Source of the DNA: Bimastos eiseni
Lineage: Eukaryota; Annelida; Clitellata; Crassiclitellata; Lumbricidae
DNA: 64,000 nt
Assembly (NCBI GenBank): GCA_959347315.1
Contig: OY365807.1
Coordinates: 11,077,787 to 11,141,786, forward strand
Reading direction: 5' to 3'
Part shown: positions 34,549 through 47,230 of the stretch, in pieces
How positions within the stretch are numbered: position 1 is the first letter of the stretch
How the letters are laid out: each line of letters starts with the position of its first letter
Notes under the pieces: model-generated
Database searches by the model: none
What the model was told of the DNA's origin: nothing
What the model saw: the letters and a program-made list of their open reading frames with translations, nothing else
Program-made: the position numbers and the translations under genes

Positions 34549-35031
34549 GTAAATATTAAACCCTAATAAAAGCTCTGGCATATTAAGCAAGTTATTGTTA
34601 AGGCGCTATAGAGAAAAATCCGTCATATAATCCTCATAATGGTGGAAAGTATACAAATTCGCATTGAAATTTACTATACACTGAACAAAAATTAGAATGT
34701 GTAGACCTAGTTTAAAAGGAGTTTGCATTTTTATTTCTAGAGAGTGATAAAATAACTTTTGTTGAGATAATTTTTGCCTGCCATTTTTTTATTTCTGCCG
34801 GGGAAAATTAAAAAAGTAATATATTGTGCGGAATTTGTGACCCCCACTTTTCAAAACTTTGTTACACCTCTGATAATGGGTGTTTGTCTTGCACCAATGC
34901 CACGTTACCGCGTTATATCGGGGCCTTAATTATTGCAGAGCAAACAGAATTGCCTGCTTACTTACCGAATATGTGTTTATGTGTTATCGTACACAACCAT
35001 TGAACTCAATTACTATAGCACACAACGAACT

Positions 35032-35101
<70 letters not shown>

Positions 35102-35330
35102 TACACAAGACGTCATGGGCAGACGATGCATCAAGAATTACGGGTGTTTCATTTGCGCAGATTCATTATTATATCGACCAACTTAATAATTGTGAATATT
35201 AACTGTAAAACTTAGCTGGTGATGCGAAAGCGATATAGCCTGAGTTTTTAAATAACAGCCTTTTGCGTTTCTATTGAAATATTTTATTAGTCGTAGCATG
35301 ACCTGGCACTTTGTTAGCCTAAAATGAGAC
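34549..35330. other. Upstream flank of the guanylate cyclase locus
   Basis: AT-rich with a TA microsatellite (35034-35099). No gene was seen before the receptor's first recognised exon. Confidence 0.4.
35034..35099. repeat. (TA)n microsatellite, about 33 units
   Basis: Uninterrupted TA from 35034 to 35099, about 300 bp upstream of the guanylate cyclase start codon. It is probably unstable in length. Confidence 0.95.
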
Positions 35331-35396
35331 ATGTTTTCAGTGCATGTTCATTTTAAGTCATTGAAGTTGCACGAAACTGGAGGTATATTCATTACG

Positions 35397-36559
35397 ATGA
35401 AACGGTGGGTAGGCTTTCTGAAGTGTGGAATCGTTTTATTGGTGATTTCGTGGATGCACCCATATTTCGTGAGCTCAGATATAAAGTTAATTTTAATTCT
35501 GCCTTGGACGCTGCACAACGATCTAGGCGAGCATAGGGCTGGGGGCTTCCTGATTGGACTTGATAAATTGATAAGTGACATGAATGGAACGAGCCAAACT
35601 AAGATCGACTGGCGTTTCATCAATGCGCACTGCAGCAATCCTTTTGACTTGATCTCCAAGGTTGTGAAGGAAACGACTGAAAACACCGCAGCGGTTTTAT
35701 TTGGCGTTGGATGCCAGTCGACATGTTATCATCTAGCAGAGATAGCGACTGTATTTAACACTCCGTTTATCACGATCGGTTGCATGGATATATCGCTGTC
35801 GAACGCCGCAAAAAGCTACCCGACACTTATTCGAACGGTTCCCGATTATGGAGAAGAGCTTGGTAACCTTATTAGCCACATTTTACTGGAGTACAATTAG
35901 AGAAGAGTCGTTTTTGTGAAACTTGATGATTCTGCGCTCGAGGAAACAGAGAGGGACCTCAAAAAACGAGTGGAGCGTTTGAAAATTGCTGTGTATTCGC
36001 GTGCAGTGGCAAGAGAAAAATTTGATCTTTCTGATGTTATAGAGGACGCTTATAGTTAGTTCCAGAATTTGTTCCTTAAAAATATTAGGTACATGCACAG
36101 GCATATGTAGGCCCTATATGCTTAAAATATTTTATAATACATTGTGAACTGATATTTCTATAGGATCATTGCATCTTGGAAATGTTTTGCTCATATTTAC
36201 TCCAAACACAAGCAAGAATACCATGCAGTGTCTTCATAGGTTCTTAAAGAGTTATAAATAGTTTCAGCTTATTCTAAGCACAGAACTTACTGAGTGTAAT
36301 TTGATTTTTGTAATCTGTACCATATTCAGTTTATTATCTGGCAGTGTGCTCATTGGACTATTCAATTATCTGATATGTAATATTCTACGTTGATGACTCT
36401 AAATTCAGTTATGTTCATTATGTGAACTTTTCAGTTATCATCATGCTGGATCCGGATCGCAGGACAATCCTTAAAGCATTGCTAGAGGCCGACTGCTTGG
36501 AGCAAGTGCTTGGTGGTGAAATTGTCTTCATTATGATGGAGTTTATCCCACATAAATAA
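35397..36559 (+). pseudogene. Guanylate cyclase ectodomain fragment with premature stop
   Basis: The chosen ATG at 35397 starts MKRWVGFLKCGIVLLVISW, a good signal peptide. Next comes DIKLILILPWTLHNDLG, then AAVLFGVGCQSTCYHLAEIA, NTPFITIGC and YPTLIRTVPDYGEELGNLI, the classic ANF-receptor ligand-binding order. After 167 codons a TAG interrupts. The same frame resumes at once as RRVVFVKLDDSALEETERDL and reaches a plausible donor (TATA|GTTAGT, after 36054). A second piece after acceptor TTTTCAG (36435) encodes LDPDRRTILKALLEADCLEQ and EIVFIMMEF, then stops at 36557-36559. Confidence 0.8.
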
Positions 36560-36649
36560 CCAACTGTTTCCTTGTTTTTGAACCCAGCTTAATCTTACCT
36601 TTTTAAGGTAACTAGATCCTATGCAAAGAAGTGTGCACAAATTTCATAA

Positions 36650-37065
36650 CAGGGATAGGCAGTAATTTAATTGAGTCATTAAAATTACTTAATTTCAATT
36701 ACAGTTGTAATTGTTAATTGGTAATTTGTTGCCCAAAATCAATATAATTTGTAATTCGCAATTCAATTACATTTTTGACTAATTTGTAATTTCAGACTAC
36801 ATTACGAAAGAAGTTACGTTACTTGATAAATAAAAAATCAATAATGTGAAAATTCCTTGGATCAAGAATACTCTTGCTTTGATATTTTTAGTAATACTAT
36901 TACTTGGTGTGGCACAGTGGCCGATCGGTTAGAGCCCTGTGCAGATACCTTGAGCAGGTCCATCGTGCACCATTGCTCTGCAGTACAACTGTAATTGCGC
37001 CGTCGAGGCGTGTCTATGCACTTCTGAGCAAAAAGATGTTGGAAGAAGGGCGGTATCAAATTTCA

Positions 37066-37104
<39 letters not shown>

Positions 37105-37722
37105 GAGAGACTGAGAGAATCTTCAGTTTAGCACATATGCTTGTGAGGCCTGTCTCTCGGATACACTAGTGGAAATAATTATTGCATTACTCTGAGATAA
37201 GCTAAAAATCAGTTCAATACATTTGAAGTCAGTTTGCTTTAGTAATGTCACTCAAATCATTATGTTAACAAGCATACAATCAGTGAAGCACAAATATTTT
37301 CAGGAATGTCTGTTCAACTATGTTGGTCGATACAAGGAAGAAAATATAAAAAAATTCATTGGTTCTACTCATTACATTAGAACTAATATTTCTTTGTACA
37401 TCTTCTCGCTTTGAGCACAATTTTTATTTCCATCAGTGTAAATTGTGTGAACAGCTGCTGCCTCTGAAACAATATTAAGTTAGTGGTTTCTGGCAATGTT
37501 ATGCAAAAAAGAAAATAGAAAGCTTATGTTTCTTGAAGAACCTTGCCTGCATTTATTGACCCTGATATTGTTTGTAATTTGGTGTAATTGAAATTGTGTA
37601 ATTTGTAATTTCTAGCAAAACTCGAAAGTGATTGGTAATGTGTTATTCAATCACATTTTCACCAGTAATTGGTAATTTGTAATTCAATTACATGTCAGCC
37701 TGTAATTTGCCCATCAATACTG
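36650..37722. mobile_element. hAT-like element with TAATTTG/CAATTAC arrays, containing a SINE
   Basis: The left end CAGGGATAGGCAGTAATT and the right end AATTTGCCCATCAATACTG are imperfectly inverted. Both inner flanks are crowded with GTAATTTGTAATTCAATTAC-type repeats (36660-36800 and 37560-37705). No target duplication was recognised, so the boundaries are provisional. It lies in the gap where the receptor's membrane and kinase-homology exons would be expected. Confidence 0.5.
36906..37101 (+). mobile_element. tRNA-derived SINE, internally deleted copy
   Basis: It shares the head (TGGCACAGTGGCCGATCGG), the body (TGCGCCGTCGAGGCGTG) and the AATAAT tail with 3080-3331. About 50 bp covering box B and its surroundings are missing. 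Confidence 0.85.
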
Positions 37723-37779
37723 AACCAAAAGTGATCCACTTCAAAACACCCTCATTAAATATTATTATTATAATTATGT

Positions 37780-39260
37780 GTGTTTAATATTTTTATTTAC
37801 CGCGAAAGTGGAAAGTTCATTATTATACTGGCTTTGAGAATTTTTAGCCTCAGCATAAGCAAAGTATTTACACCATTTTACACTTATTGTAATGAGCATG
37901 GTTTTCAGACGGCAAGGTCATTACTATTTGAATGTATATATTTATTTATATCTTATGCATCGATGTTTGTGTTATTGTTCCATCACCATGGCCTCACTTT
38001 CAGTTTCCATGACTTACGTGATTTTAAGCTTGCCTCTCCAACTGATTCTGATTATTGACTGCTCACTTTGAGCGACCATCTACTAATGCCTGTTGCATTA
38101 TAATTTCAGTGCCACAAAGCCATTGGATTTGATATTAAATTGATTATTTTGATGTCTAATATATGAGTTTTTAGATTATAAGGAAAGATAGATGATGCAT
38201 GAGTTTTATGGACGTTCTCTTGACCGTCGGATATGTGGTTCTGTTCAACACCCATATAAACATGTAACCAAGTGAGGTCAGCCATAAATTGAGACATTTG
38301 GAAATCTTGGCAGTCCCTCCATTTTCTGAGACCTTAAGACCCGGGCTGCAGGATGAATCTGGATGATGGACGGAAGGTGAAGTTTTATTGTCCTTGGACA
38401 CAAAATCAGAATGCGTCCTTTCAGTTCTATATGTTGGTGCTAGATTGGTCATTCATGACTGAGGATTCATCACAAGCAAAGGCCTTCTATGAATTCATTG
38501 ATGCATCCACTGACTTATAATTTCCAGCCTGCAGTATCACAATTAAGGAGACACCTGCTATTCATGATGCCGATTTCAAACAATTGCTGGATTTAATAGA
38601 AATTAAATAATATGCAGCTCAAGAAAAAGAGAGTGGATGCTGCGTCGGGTTTATCTCGGAGAATAAACTGAATTTTCATCATGCAGCACCTTTGACAGAG
38701 CTAAACAAGGGACAAAGAAGATGTGGTGGAAGATGAGTCTTCTGTGGGTAGGAGATCGCAAAATCTCACCTGGGCAGTAAAGTCAGTGTGGAGACACTAA
38801 ACTTCTGAACTTCTGTGCCATATCTGAAGATAAAATTATGATATTCCTCAGCTCAAAACAACGGTCATGAACGAAACTAGGAAGCATGTGTATGTGTATA
38901 CCATCTACAGGTTGATGGGTTTGAATGGTGGCACAGCTGTGGGACCTGGTGCACTGACGGCATAGCTGTTCAAGGGAGCAGCACACCTTCTAGTAGAGCC
39001 ATCGTAAAGCTATAAATAGCAGGTCTATCGTTTCTTTTATCCCTTCTTGATAAAACCAAACTTCCCCATCAATTCTCAGATCAGTACATATTCCACCCCA
39101 CGGAATCTACCACTACAGCTCTAACTTTCATACATACAATGTTTGTATATACATTTGTGTGAATGCATGTATTACAGACTTTTGTCGCACATGCATTTGC
39201 ATAGTTTTGAACATCTCAGGAGTGCTGCAACTATACTAAGGTTCTGCCTGGTGTTGTTTT
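37780..39260. other. Gap between receptor halves; no recognisable kinase-homology exons
   Basis: The open frames here (for example 37780-38058, 92 codons) are AT-rich and unlike a kinase-homology domain. A stretch at about 38300-38365 reading EILAVPPFSETLRPGLQDES faintly recalls the PPF-x-RP motif at the end of guanylate cyclase kinase-homology domains. It is too short to call. Confidence 0.3.
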
Positions 39261-39269
39261 CTCATGCAG

Positions 39270-42200
39270 AAGTATAGTGGATCAGTTGAAGAACGGAGAA
39301 AAAGTTCTTCCAGAACTTTTTGAAATGGCGACCATCTTCTTTTTGGACATTGTTGACTTCATGGTTTTGGCATCAAAGAGTACGCCCCTTCAGGTAAAGT
39401 TTCCTCTTCCTCTTCTGGAAGCTCTCATTTTTCTATTTCGTTGTCATCTACTTCAAAGTTTTATACATCTGACGATCTACAGTCTATTTCGTATTGAAAT
39501 TCTTGAAATTTGATATTGCCCTATTTTCCAACATCTTTTGCTCATAAGTGCATACACACGCCTCGATGGCGCAATTGTAGTAGTTGTACTGCCGAGCAAC
39601 TGTGCACGAAGGACATCTGGTTTCAACTGGGTTCCTCTCATGAATTGCTATTTTTTATTGTGGTTGCACTTGATGCAATTAGTGATTGATGACGTGTGAC
39701 TACAAAAGCCATTTTGTGTGACATCCCTTGGTGACCGATTTTATAATTATATTTGTCCTGATGTACCAAGCTCCATCTTGCATGGGGCACAGGTCCTTCG
39801 CTCACAATTGTTCTGCACCATCGATGTTCTGGTATATGGTCGTGTGAATTTCTGAACTTTGTGAAGATGGCAAAATCAAATACAGTTGTATTGTATTGTA
39901 TTGAACCCTGAACAAAGAGACAAACAGATGATGCACAAGCAATAATGTAATTATGTATGCAGCTAGATATTATGCAACACATTTTACATGTAGGAATGCA
40001 GTACTTGTATCTCTTAGCACGCTGACCAACTGCAATATTTATATTGATGACAATGGCGTCCTAATTTGGCAGTCTTTGTACAGGTGGTTGATCTTTTGAA
40101 CTCAGTGTATTCACTGTTTGACGAAGTCACTGACAAGTATGATGTCTACAAGGTAAAGTTATTTTTAACCATCATTATTTATTTCACAATAGCAATAGGT
40201 ATGTGGTATATTATACATCTAACTGTTAATAGTTTGTACTTTATTACTGCTTATTATGATGCATTTCTGCTCTGACTCATGTGATCCTCCATTTTACAAT
40301 TCTCGATCTAGACGTCACACACCTTAACAGCTACTCTGGCTCCTATGGCAACCAGACTCTGACCTCCTTTTTGACAACCTTTTTAAACAATCCCTCTGAC
40401 TCGTTGCATTGCTGGCATTGTCTGGTGCCCTGCTTTTGGCTTTCGAGTGGCACTCTAGATGTTTTGAGTAGAAATTATTACGATTATGATTCATGATGTT
40501 GTGAATTACTTTTCCATACATGCATTAATTGATCTCTGTTTCCGATTTGAACAGAATTTGAGAGTGAATTGGTATGTTGATGTTTCTCTGACAACAGGTG
40601 GAGACAATCAATGATGACTACATGGTGGCCAGTGGCTTACCAGTTCGGAACACTCATCATGCAGGAGAGATAACAACAATGTCCCTTCATCTGCTCAGCT
40701 GCTGTACCACTTTTACAATTCCACACTTGCCCAAGGAAGTGCTCCAGCTCAGAATTGGAATCCACTCTGTTAGGTATCTCTAAACATTTGCGGCACTTGG
40801 TGGAATTGCATTTATACAAACGTGTATGGCAATGCAATCTCCTTTTCATTCGCTTTCATTTGTGCTCTATGTATATTGGATTGTACTGAGTTATGATGCT
40901 AGTTATGATAAACTGTGCTAAGTTGGGCTATGGGGAAAACTGCTTGCTGTGTATGTTATCAATATGGATAACAGAGATTGTTTGTGGTAACTCTAGGTTG
41001 AGTTGAAGGGAACTGTAAAATGTGCCTGTCAAGTAGCTTTGATCTGCATCGTTTGATGATCATTGATGAAATCTTGTAGTGCCTGTGGTTAGATTCAGCA
41101 AGATCTCACCAAATCTCAGATCTTACACCTTGGATTTGAGAACCACCACCAAAAACTATGAGATCCGCCACTTAGCAGAAGACCAACCACCTAAGTGCGC
41201 TGTTGTTACAATGATTGACCATACACGATTCTTGTCTTCTTATACATTTGAAGTGTTTTCCTAATAGCGGGTGTAGGTCTTTGACTCTTCAGATAGGCTT
41301 ATGGATTTGGGTGAGCTATTCTACCATTGACTGTAATGCTATCAGGTACGGCATGTAAATTGACGCTAGAGATGTCGTCGCGTCAGTAACTGCGTGAACA
41401 ATGACAGAGTACCAAGACGTAAGATGTGTTAAGAGTTAATTCGGGACTCGATTTGAAGTTGGTCTGCTGCATAGGATAAACAGAGAAACTACAGAGTTCA
41501 TAAGTTTTATTTGTGAAGTTGAGAGTATAGAAGATGTCAGCACGTACACCACCGCAAACTGGTTGAAGTCTTCTGAGCGTCAAGCAAGAAATTCCTTCTA
41601 TACCATATGTATCTATGTTTGTTTGCATGTGTGTGCATGCCTATGTATACATTATCTTACCTTATTTTACCTTCCTTTCAGTTACTTACCATACCTTTAC
41701 GGTATTTCATCTTACCCTATTTGTTGCTGCCTTAGGTCCCGTAGTTGGTGGCATGATTGGCTATAAGATGCCAAGGTATTGTGTATTTGGTGACACAGTC
41801 AATACAGCGTCAAGGATGCAGACAAGTGGAATGCGTAAGTATTACTGTTGTAACATAATCAGGGATAGCATCTCAAGATGCTATGGTCTTAAAACGTAAC
41901 CTTGTAATGTGTCGTCATGGTATTGCCTTTGACATATCTACAGATTGGTCAAAGCGTGGTCTTGTCTCAGTGTAGGAAGTCTTGAGTTTCATTTGCTCTC
42001 GCATGTATGTTCGCAAGTCCCAAGAATCGATGCGGAAAGGTCATAAAATTGGAGAGTTGCCCAATATAACTTGACTTGTCATGTTGGTAACAATAAATAA
42101 TAAGTGTAAAAAATAATAATTCAAAATGAAATGAGCATTCCAGATTATATTAGCCATTTGAGGTGATTTTTATCAGTTTCAAATTGACATTTTGTAAGAA

Positions 42201-43644
42201 CTGAGGATTATTTGTACCTTGGGTAAAGGAAATAATAATTGAAATAACAAGAACGATAGTAATACAGATGACGTTTATGTGGTGTTTGAAAGTAAAGAAA
42301 TAATAATTCATTAATTTTATGCTCTGTTAGCATTTGGAATTTGTGATGTAGTCATTGGTTTAAGGGATCTTTTTTAACTGCAAACATGGCATCATAGTAT
42401 TAAAATTGTAAGCCTTTCCAATTGATTAGAAGGGATGATATTAGTGTTGTGTTTTCTCGTGGAGCACCTGGATTTTAACACAATAATTGTTTAATGACCA
42501 ATGCAATAATAGTCTGTCATTGAACCACCCTAATGTATAGTTACAGTTATAACATTTATAACCTCAATCCATACACAGGTTACCTTACCTCTGATAATTA
42601 ACAACCAAGGCCAACCTTGATAATTGACAACCTTGTAGTGGTTAGGGCCGCGTTTACGGCGCCTTATAAATCGGCGTTAATATTATTATTATTAAAGCCA
42701 ATAATTTATACTGTAAAGTATTACAACATATTGAACTACCGATTATAAATCTGATTTGTTGATGGATTATGATCATATCCAAAAAGTCTCCTGTAGGAAA
42801 ATAACAGCAATACTTCAAGCAGCGATTGGGTATTTAATGTTGATGACTTCCTTTATATTTGTCTCGCATATGAGGGCTTGCTTATTTGCCCATCATTATG
42901 ATACTCCTCGCCTCTCAACTTTCGCACATACAGTAAGTGTATAGTTGGTGTACTCGTTTTGCTGCAAGGTTGTTAGGGGCAAAGTGAAGCAAAAGTATAA
43001 TTCTATTCAGGCAAAGATTAAACCAACCTCTGATTTGATATTGCAGCTTGCCAACAAAAAGAAAATTTCTTTTGCATACAAACACATTGTGTTATTCTAC
43101 ATTATGCTGCATGCAATATAATGTTGCATTTACTTTATCCGTATGATATGTTGACTTGTGACAGCACTAAAGATACACATCAGCAGTGCCACTTACGAAG
43201 AACTTAAAAGGACTATGGAATACAATTTGGAAAAGCGAGGTCAAGTGAATGTTAAGGTTTGTATCTAGCCATTTATTGTATTTGTTTATATTATATTCAT
43301 TTTTTATTTATTCTATTTAGTAATTAATTTATTAAAATAATTGCTGTCTGGGGTGGTGGTGGTCACGGTTGTGGTGCTGCTGATGGTGGCAGTCACATTG
43401 GTGACGATGATGGGGAATGAAAATTGATGATGATGAGGCACAATGATGATGATGAAAACGGTAATAATGATATCTTTATTTCCTTATGTAAGAAATGTGT
43501 TATAATGAATGTTTTCGGGGCAAAGGGTTGATGAACACTTACTGGGTCAGAGGCAAGAAGAAGTTCAACCTGCCGCTTCCCGACTTTGACAAGCTTCCTG
43601 AGCCTCCCCCTAGTAAAGTGCCAATGGGAAGGAAGCGTGACTGA
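39270..43644 (+). pseudogene. Guanylate cyclase catalytic domain, six exons, two broken splice sites
   Basis: The exons encode SIVDQLKNGEKVLPELFEMA, then TIFFLDIVDFMVLASKSTPL; VVDLLNSVYSLFDEVTDKYD; ETINDDYMVASGLPVRN and [29 protein letters not shown] and [28 protein letters not shown] and NLEKRGQVNVK; GKGLMNTYWVRGKKKFNLPL, ending MGRKRD. Phases agree throughout. The usual SDIVGFT is LDIVDFM and the usual GDAYM is NDDYM. Both metal-binding Asp positions remain, but invariant neighbours are altered. The donor after 40769 (CTCTG|TTAGG) and the acceptor before 43519 (TTTTCGG) are destroyed. An AG|GT four bases further on would frameshift. Confidence 0.88.
39508..39610 (-). mobile_element. SINE 3' fragment
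   Basis: CCAACATCTTTTGCTCA and ACACACGCCTCGATGGCGCA are the reverse complement of the body of the SINE at 3080-3331. The tRNA-like head is missing. Confidence 0.7.
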
Positions 43645-45410
43645 CATGTTAGGCATTGACGACTACTGCATCCCAATCTACAGGACAACAGTATACAAAC
43701 TGGAAACATATTTGTCAGTTACATTGTCCGGTTCTTTGTTTTGTTTGGTTGAGACTACAATTTACCTTGTTTAGAGTTACTCTGTTTTTGGTTTTGGGTT
43801 ACCTTTTATCCCGATTAGGATTTACAGTACTTTGGTCATGGCTATCATTTATCTTTTAACATTGTGCATGGGTTGGGGTCACAGGTTAGGCATAACCGTT
43901 GTTCAGGTTACTGTTGTCCTGTATCTGGGGCTGGACACAACCTTAGTCCACATATTTTGATTTTGTTGGCTCAGAAATTGACCCAGCAGAAAGTAATATT
44001 TACATTTACTGGTATCATATGTAAGACTGTGTTTTTTTATATTTGCTTTGCTTAGCTAAGTATTATTAATCTTATTGGAGAGACAAAATTAAAGGTTGAA
44101 TAATTATACAAAGTCGTTAAAATATTTCTCGATGTAATACGAGCTGAAGCCAAGTTAGATTCCCCATTTTCAATCCATGGATATGCCAGCCCCAGTTCGT
44201 TACTTTCATGTCGAGCGTGATCCTGTAACCTCCCAAAGCCTGCTGGTGTAATATTGTAGCGAAGTATGAATGCTGAACGCCACTGCCCACAAAGACATGA
44301 ATGGTTAATGTAATGTACATGTAATGTAATCAAGCATTATATAACACCCCTAAATGATGTTAAATGTCACATGATCAATAAAATACATAATTACATATCA
44401 GTTAGCAAAACTCAGCACAGTAATCTGAAAGAGCCATTAACAAGCTTCCAACACAGCACTGTCTGATGCCTTGCACTTAGCTTCAAAGCAGCGATTTATT
44501 GTTTACGATTGCAATTAATATGTTTCTCACGAGGTAACCGACGCCTCGTGAGATATTTAGGTGCTTTTAACATGACATTGTATTTGTCTTACAGCAAACC
44601 AGTTATTTAAATGATCCAACATCTAAACTTCTGTATGCAATATGCCGAAAACATGACAAGAAAAGTATTGAAATTACAGTAGCCTATATTTGTCACAGTC
44701 CATGGCCTACCGCATATTAGGTATATTGAACCGTAGGGGCCTATATTATACAATAGGCCCCAATATAGCACGTTACGTACCCCATATAAACCTAGCTTTT
44801 ACAAATTGTTGAGACAAAATATTGCATAAGAATAATGTGAAAATCAATTGTAGGCCTATAACTTGTCAGCTTCTCTTGAATCTCTTCTTTATGACAATCG
44901 GATACAGAACTTTCTTGACCATCTCTGGACAAGTCATGAAGTAATTAGGCCTACATGAATCAAAAATCGCGGAACAAACGGTTGCTTAGGCCTTTTGCAT
45001 GCGTTGTATAGGCCTAAATTTGGAGATTACAAGTACGAGTTGCACAGTTTTACCACAATGGTACATTTCTTATTTTCTAGGGCGACAATTCAATTGCACA
45101 TAGGTCTATTAAAGAACCGACTGCACAGATGACACACGTCGTCTCCAAACTTATTTATAAGGCGCCACGCTGGGAACCATAGTTAACTGCTGTTGCGCCT
45201 GTATGGCAGAAGCGGCTGTCCTCAAAGTGACCTTCCCACCTCTTCTTTGTCTGCAGGGCTTTGTTGTAATTTCTCGGTTAACGAATTGTGGCCATGGTCG
45301 CAGTTCCTCGTTCCGGCATTAAGCCTATTTATAGATCGGTCATGTTGCCCACTGACACGCGCACTGTTCCGCCAGAGTTGCTGGCTGTCCTTCACAAGCA
45401 GTAATTGTCA
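43645..45410. other. Flank of the guanylate cyclase locus without recognised genes
   Basis: AT-rich with several AGGCCTA motifs. The frames (up to 93 codons) have no recognisable domain or splice context. Confidence 0.4.
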
Positions 45411-45413
45411 GTA

Positions 45414-45545
45414 TAGGCTTGTGTAAACTAATCGATTGATCGAGTTTTGCTAATCGATTAATCGTGGTTAAAATAATCGATTAATCGCAATTGTTCGATT
45501 TATCGATTAGTGGAATTAGCTCGATTGTTCGATTAGATAGACCTA
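45414..45545. mobile_element. Very short hAT-like element made of ATCGATTAA repeats
   Basis: The ends TAGGCTTGTGTAAACTAATCG and the inverse of ATTAGATAGACCTA match imperfectly. The 132 bp between them are nearly all ATCGATTAATCG and TTCGATTAG motifs. No target duplication was seen. Confidence 0.4.
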
Positions 45546-46118
45546 ATAATGATAATATAATAGGGTGACACAAAAGTTCGTTCACCGTTTTCAAACTTCA
45601 ATATCTGGGTCAAAATGATTTGGACCTATAATAATAATACATCGAATAGCGAATGATCAAATAATTGCCATTTTAGATGCATCGAAGAAAATGGTCTCTG
45701 CTACCAAGTCTAGAAGGATAAGTGCTGTCACTTTGCAGTTTCCATACAGCCAGGACTTGAAGTGGAGAAATAGGGGTGCCGGTATGGACACAAGAACCAT
45801 TCCCCTCTTCTCCCCTCCAGATTGCGGGGTCTGGAGGGGTCTGTAGAAGTACCGGTATGCTTGCAGTCGGCCAGAAGAGGTGCCGGTATGGCATACCATT
45901 TCATACCGGCAGACTTCAAGCCTTGCATACAGCACATGATGCATTGTACTGTACTGTACTGTGCATTGTATTTTAGCATTTGTAAAGCTCATCTGCTATA
46001 GGGTGAGCTGTTTAGAAGCGCTACCATTGCGCAAGGCCACCACAGAAGAAGTAGGTTTTGAGAGAAGTCAATGTGGATGAGAAGCTGCCACATAGAACAT
46101 TTTATTTATATATTTATT

Positions 46119-46182
46119 TATTACCGAAATTTGATACCGCCCTTCTTCCAACATCTTTTGCTCAGAAATGCATACACACGCA
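46119..46182 (-). mobile_element. SINE 3' fragment
   Basis: GATACCGCCCTTCTTCCAAC and GCTCAGAAATGCATACACAC are the reverse complement of the 3' part of the SINE at 3080-3331. Confidence 0.75.
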
Positions 46183-46684
46183 TTTTAGAGCTAACAGAAT
46201 ATGAGCAATTGCATTCCAGATAAATGGATAAATTGAAGCAAACGATCGCTTCCGAGCCATAGCAGGTCTAGTACGAGGAACCAAGAGGTCGAGGTTAGCG
46301 GACGAACGAAGTGGACGGTGGGAGGACGCTGAACGAGGCCGAAGCAGTACCGGTACTTCAACCAGAAATTTCGCGCCTTCAAGTTTAGGATGAGGATTTT
46401 AAGTTGTAGCCTATGCGAGCAGAGAGAAGTAGCCAATGAAGTTCGTCAAACTTAAAGCAAAGAGAAGGAAATTGCAGCCAATGATAACGTATAGAAGGTA
46501 TTATTCTGAACTGTCTGAGCTGCAAATTCTGTTCAATGAATTTGTTGCATTTAGACTTTTAATAACGAGACATCATATCATTAAGGAGTTCGAAGATAGT
46601 TGGGTGTTTGTCTCAGGTCTGCACTCGATACACAATTAACTATCGTCCAACAGCTAGCTTTAGAAATGCGATGGGCCAAATGCA

Positions 46685-46948
46685 TCACATTTTCTCTGTA
46701 GGGTCTTGACATTTGGGTAGTGCATTCGCTTGGGACTGTTGAAGCAGTTTGCTGACCTTGGATTCGTCTGAAGGGTCAACGGCTCTGACTTCGTCGTCTG
46801 GATTGGAACCATTCCGACGACCTAGATCCTTCGTCAGCGTCACCATCAGTCTCTTCATTGGATCGGACTCAGCATCTTCATCATCGTACTTCACTTTTCG
46901 CAGCGGGCCAAGCGACACGATAGGCCTACGGTTCCCACCACCGACTCA
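46685..46948 (-). other. Possible exon of an unrecognised gene
   Basis: The frame reads LRKVKYDDEDAESDPMKRLM, then TLTKDLGRRNGSNPDDEVRA and VDPSDESK. It is charged, non-repetitive and unlike the AT-rich noise around it. A consensus donor (CAAG|GTCAGC) follows at 46757. If read through, the frame ends at 46685. No family was recognised and no partner exon was found. Confidence 0.3.
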
Positions 46949-47230
46949 GAAGTCTTCCACCATGCACACGATGTCTGGTTATTGCGGCGATTTCTCATCT
47001 TGCTGCTGCGGCGATAAGGACTAGGAATTTCGCATTTCGGATGTGAACGTCTTCCTGTTAAAATGCGGAGAGATCTGTTTAGTGAATGTGGATACCTTTA
47101 AGCACCAGCTCTTCCCGAAGATGGTTGACCCCAGCCGGAAGTGGAGCGATAGGACCACAAAACAAATGCACACGCACACACACACATTCACGCAGACACA
47201 TCTGACAATCTCAGAACTGTATTCTTCAAC

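Larger units (their letters stand above)
35397..43644 (+). pseudogene. Receptor-type guanylate cyclase, disabled copy
   Basis: Homologous to membrane guanylate cyclases, which make cGMP after ligand binding. Pieces recognised: signal peptide plus part of the ANF-receptor-type ligand-binding domain (35397-36054 and 36435-36559), and six cyclase exons (39270-39393, 40084-40152, 40598-40769, 41736-41834, 43165-43256, 43519-43644). The cyclase exons are mutually in frame and end in a natural stop. Three lesions disable it. An in-frame TAG at 35898-35900 falls where the family usually has Trp. The donor after 40769 reads TT instead of GT. The acceptor before 43519 reads CGG instead of CAG. No transmembrane or kinase-homology region was found in the 2.7 kb between the two halves, where a hAT-like element and a SINE sit. 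Retained introns show it is a decayed gene or gene duplicate, not a processed copy. Confidence 0.85.

Noticed and set aside
34880..35215. Proteins with YIYIYI tracts
   Set aside because: These are translations of a (TA)n microsatellite. The same applies at 61458-61865 and 59206-59480.
35898..35900. Stop codon as the natural end of a short soluble receptor
   Set aside because: The same frame resumes at once with typical receptor sequence and a usable donor, so a nonsense change is more likely than a true C-terminus.
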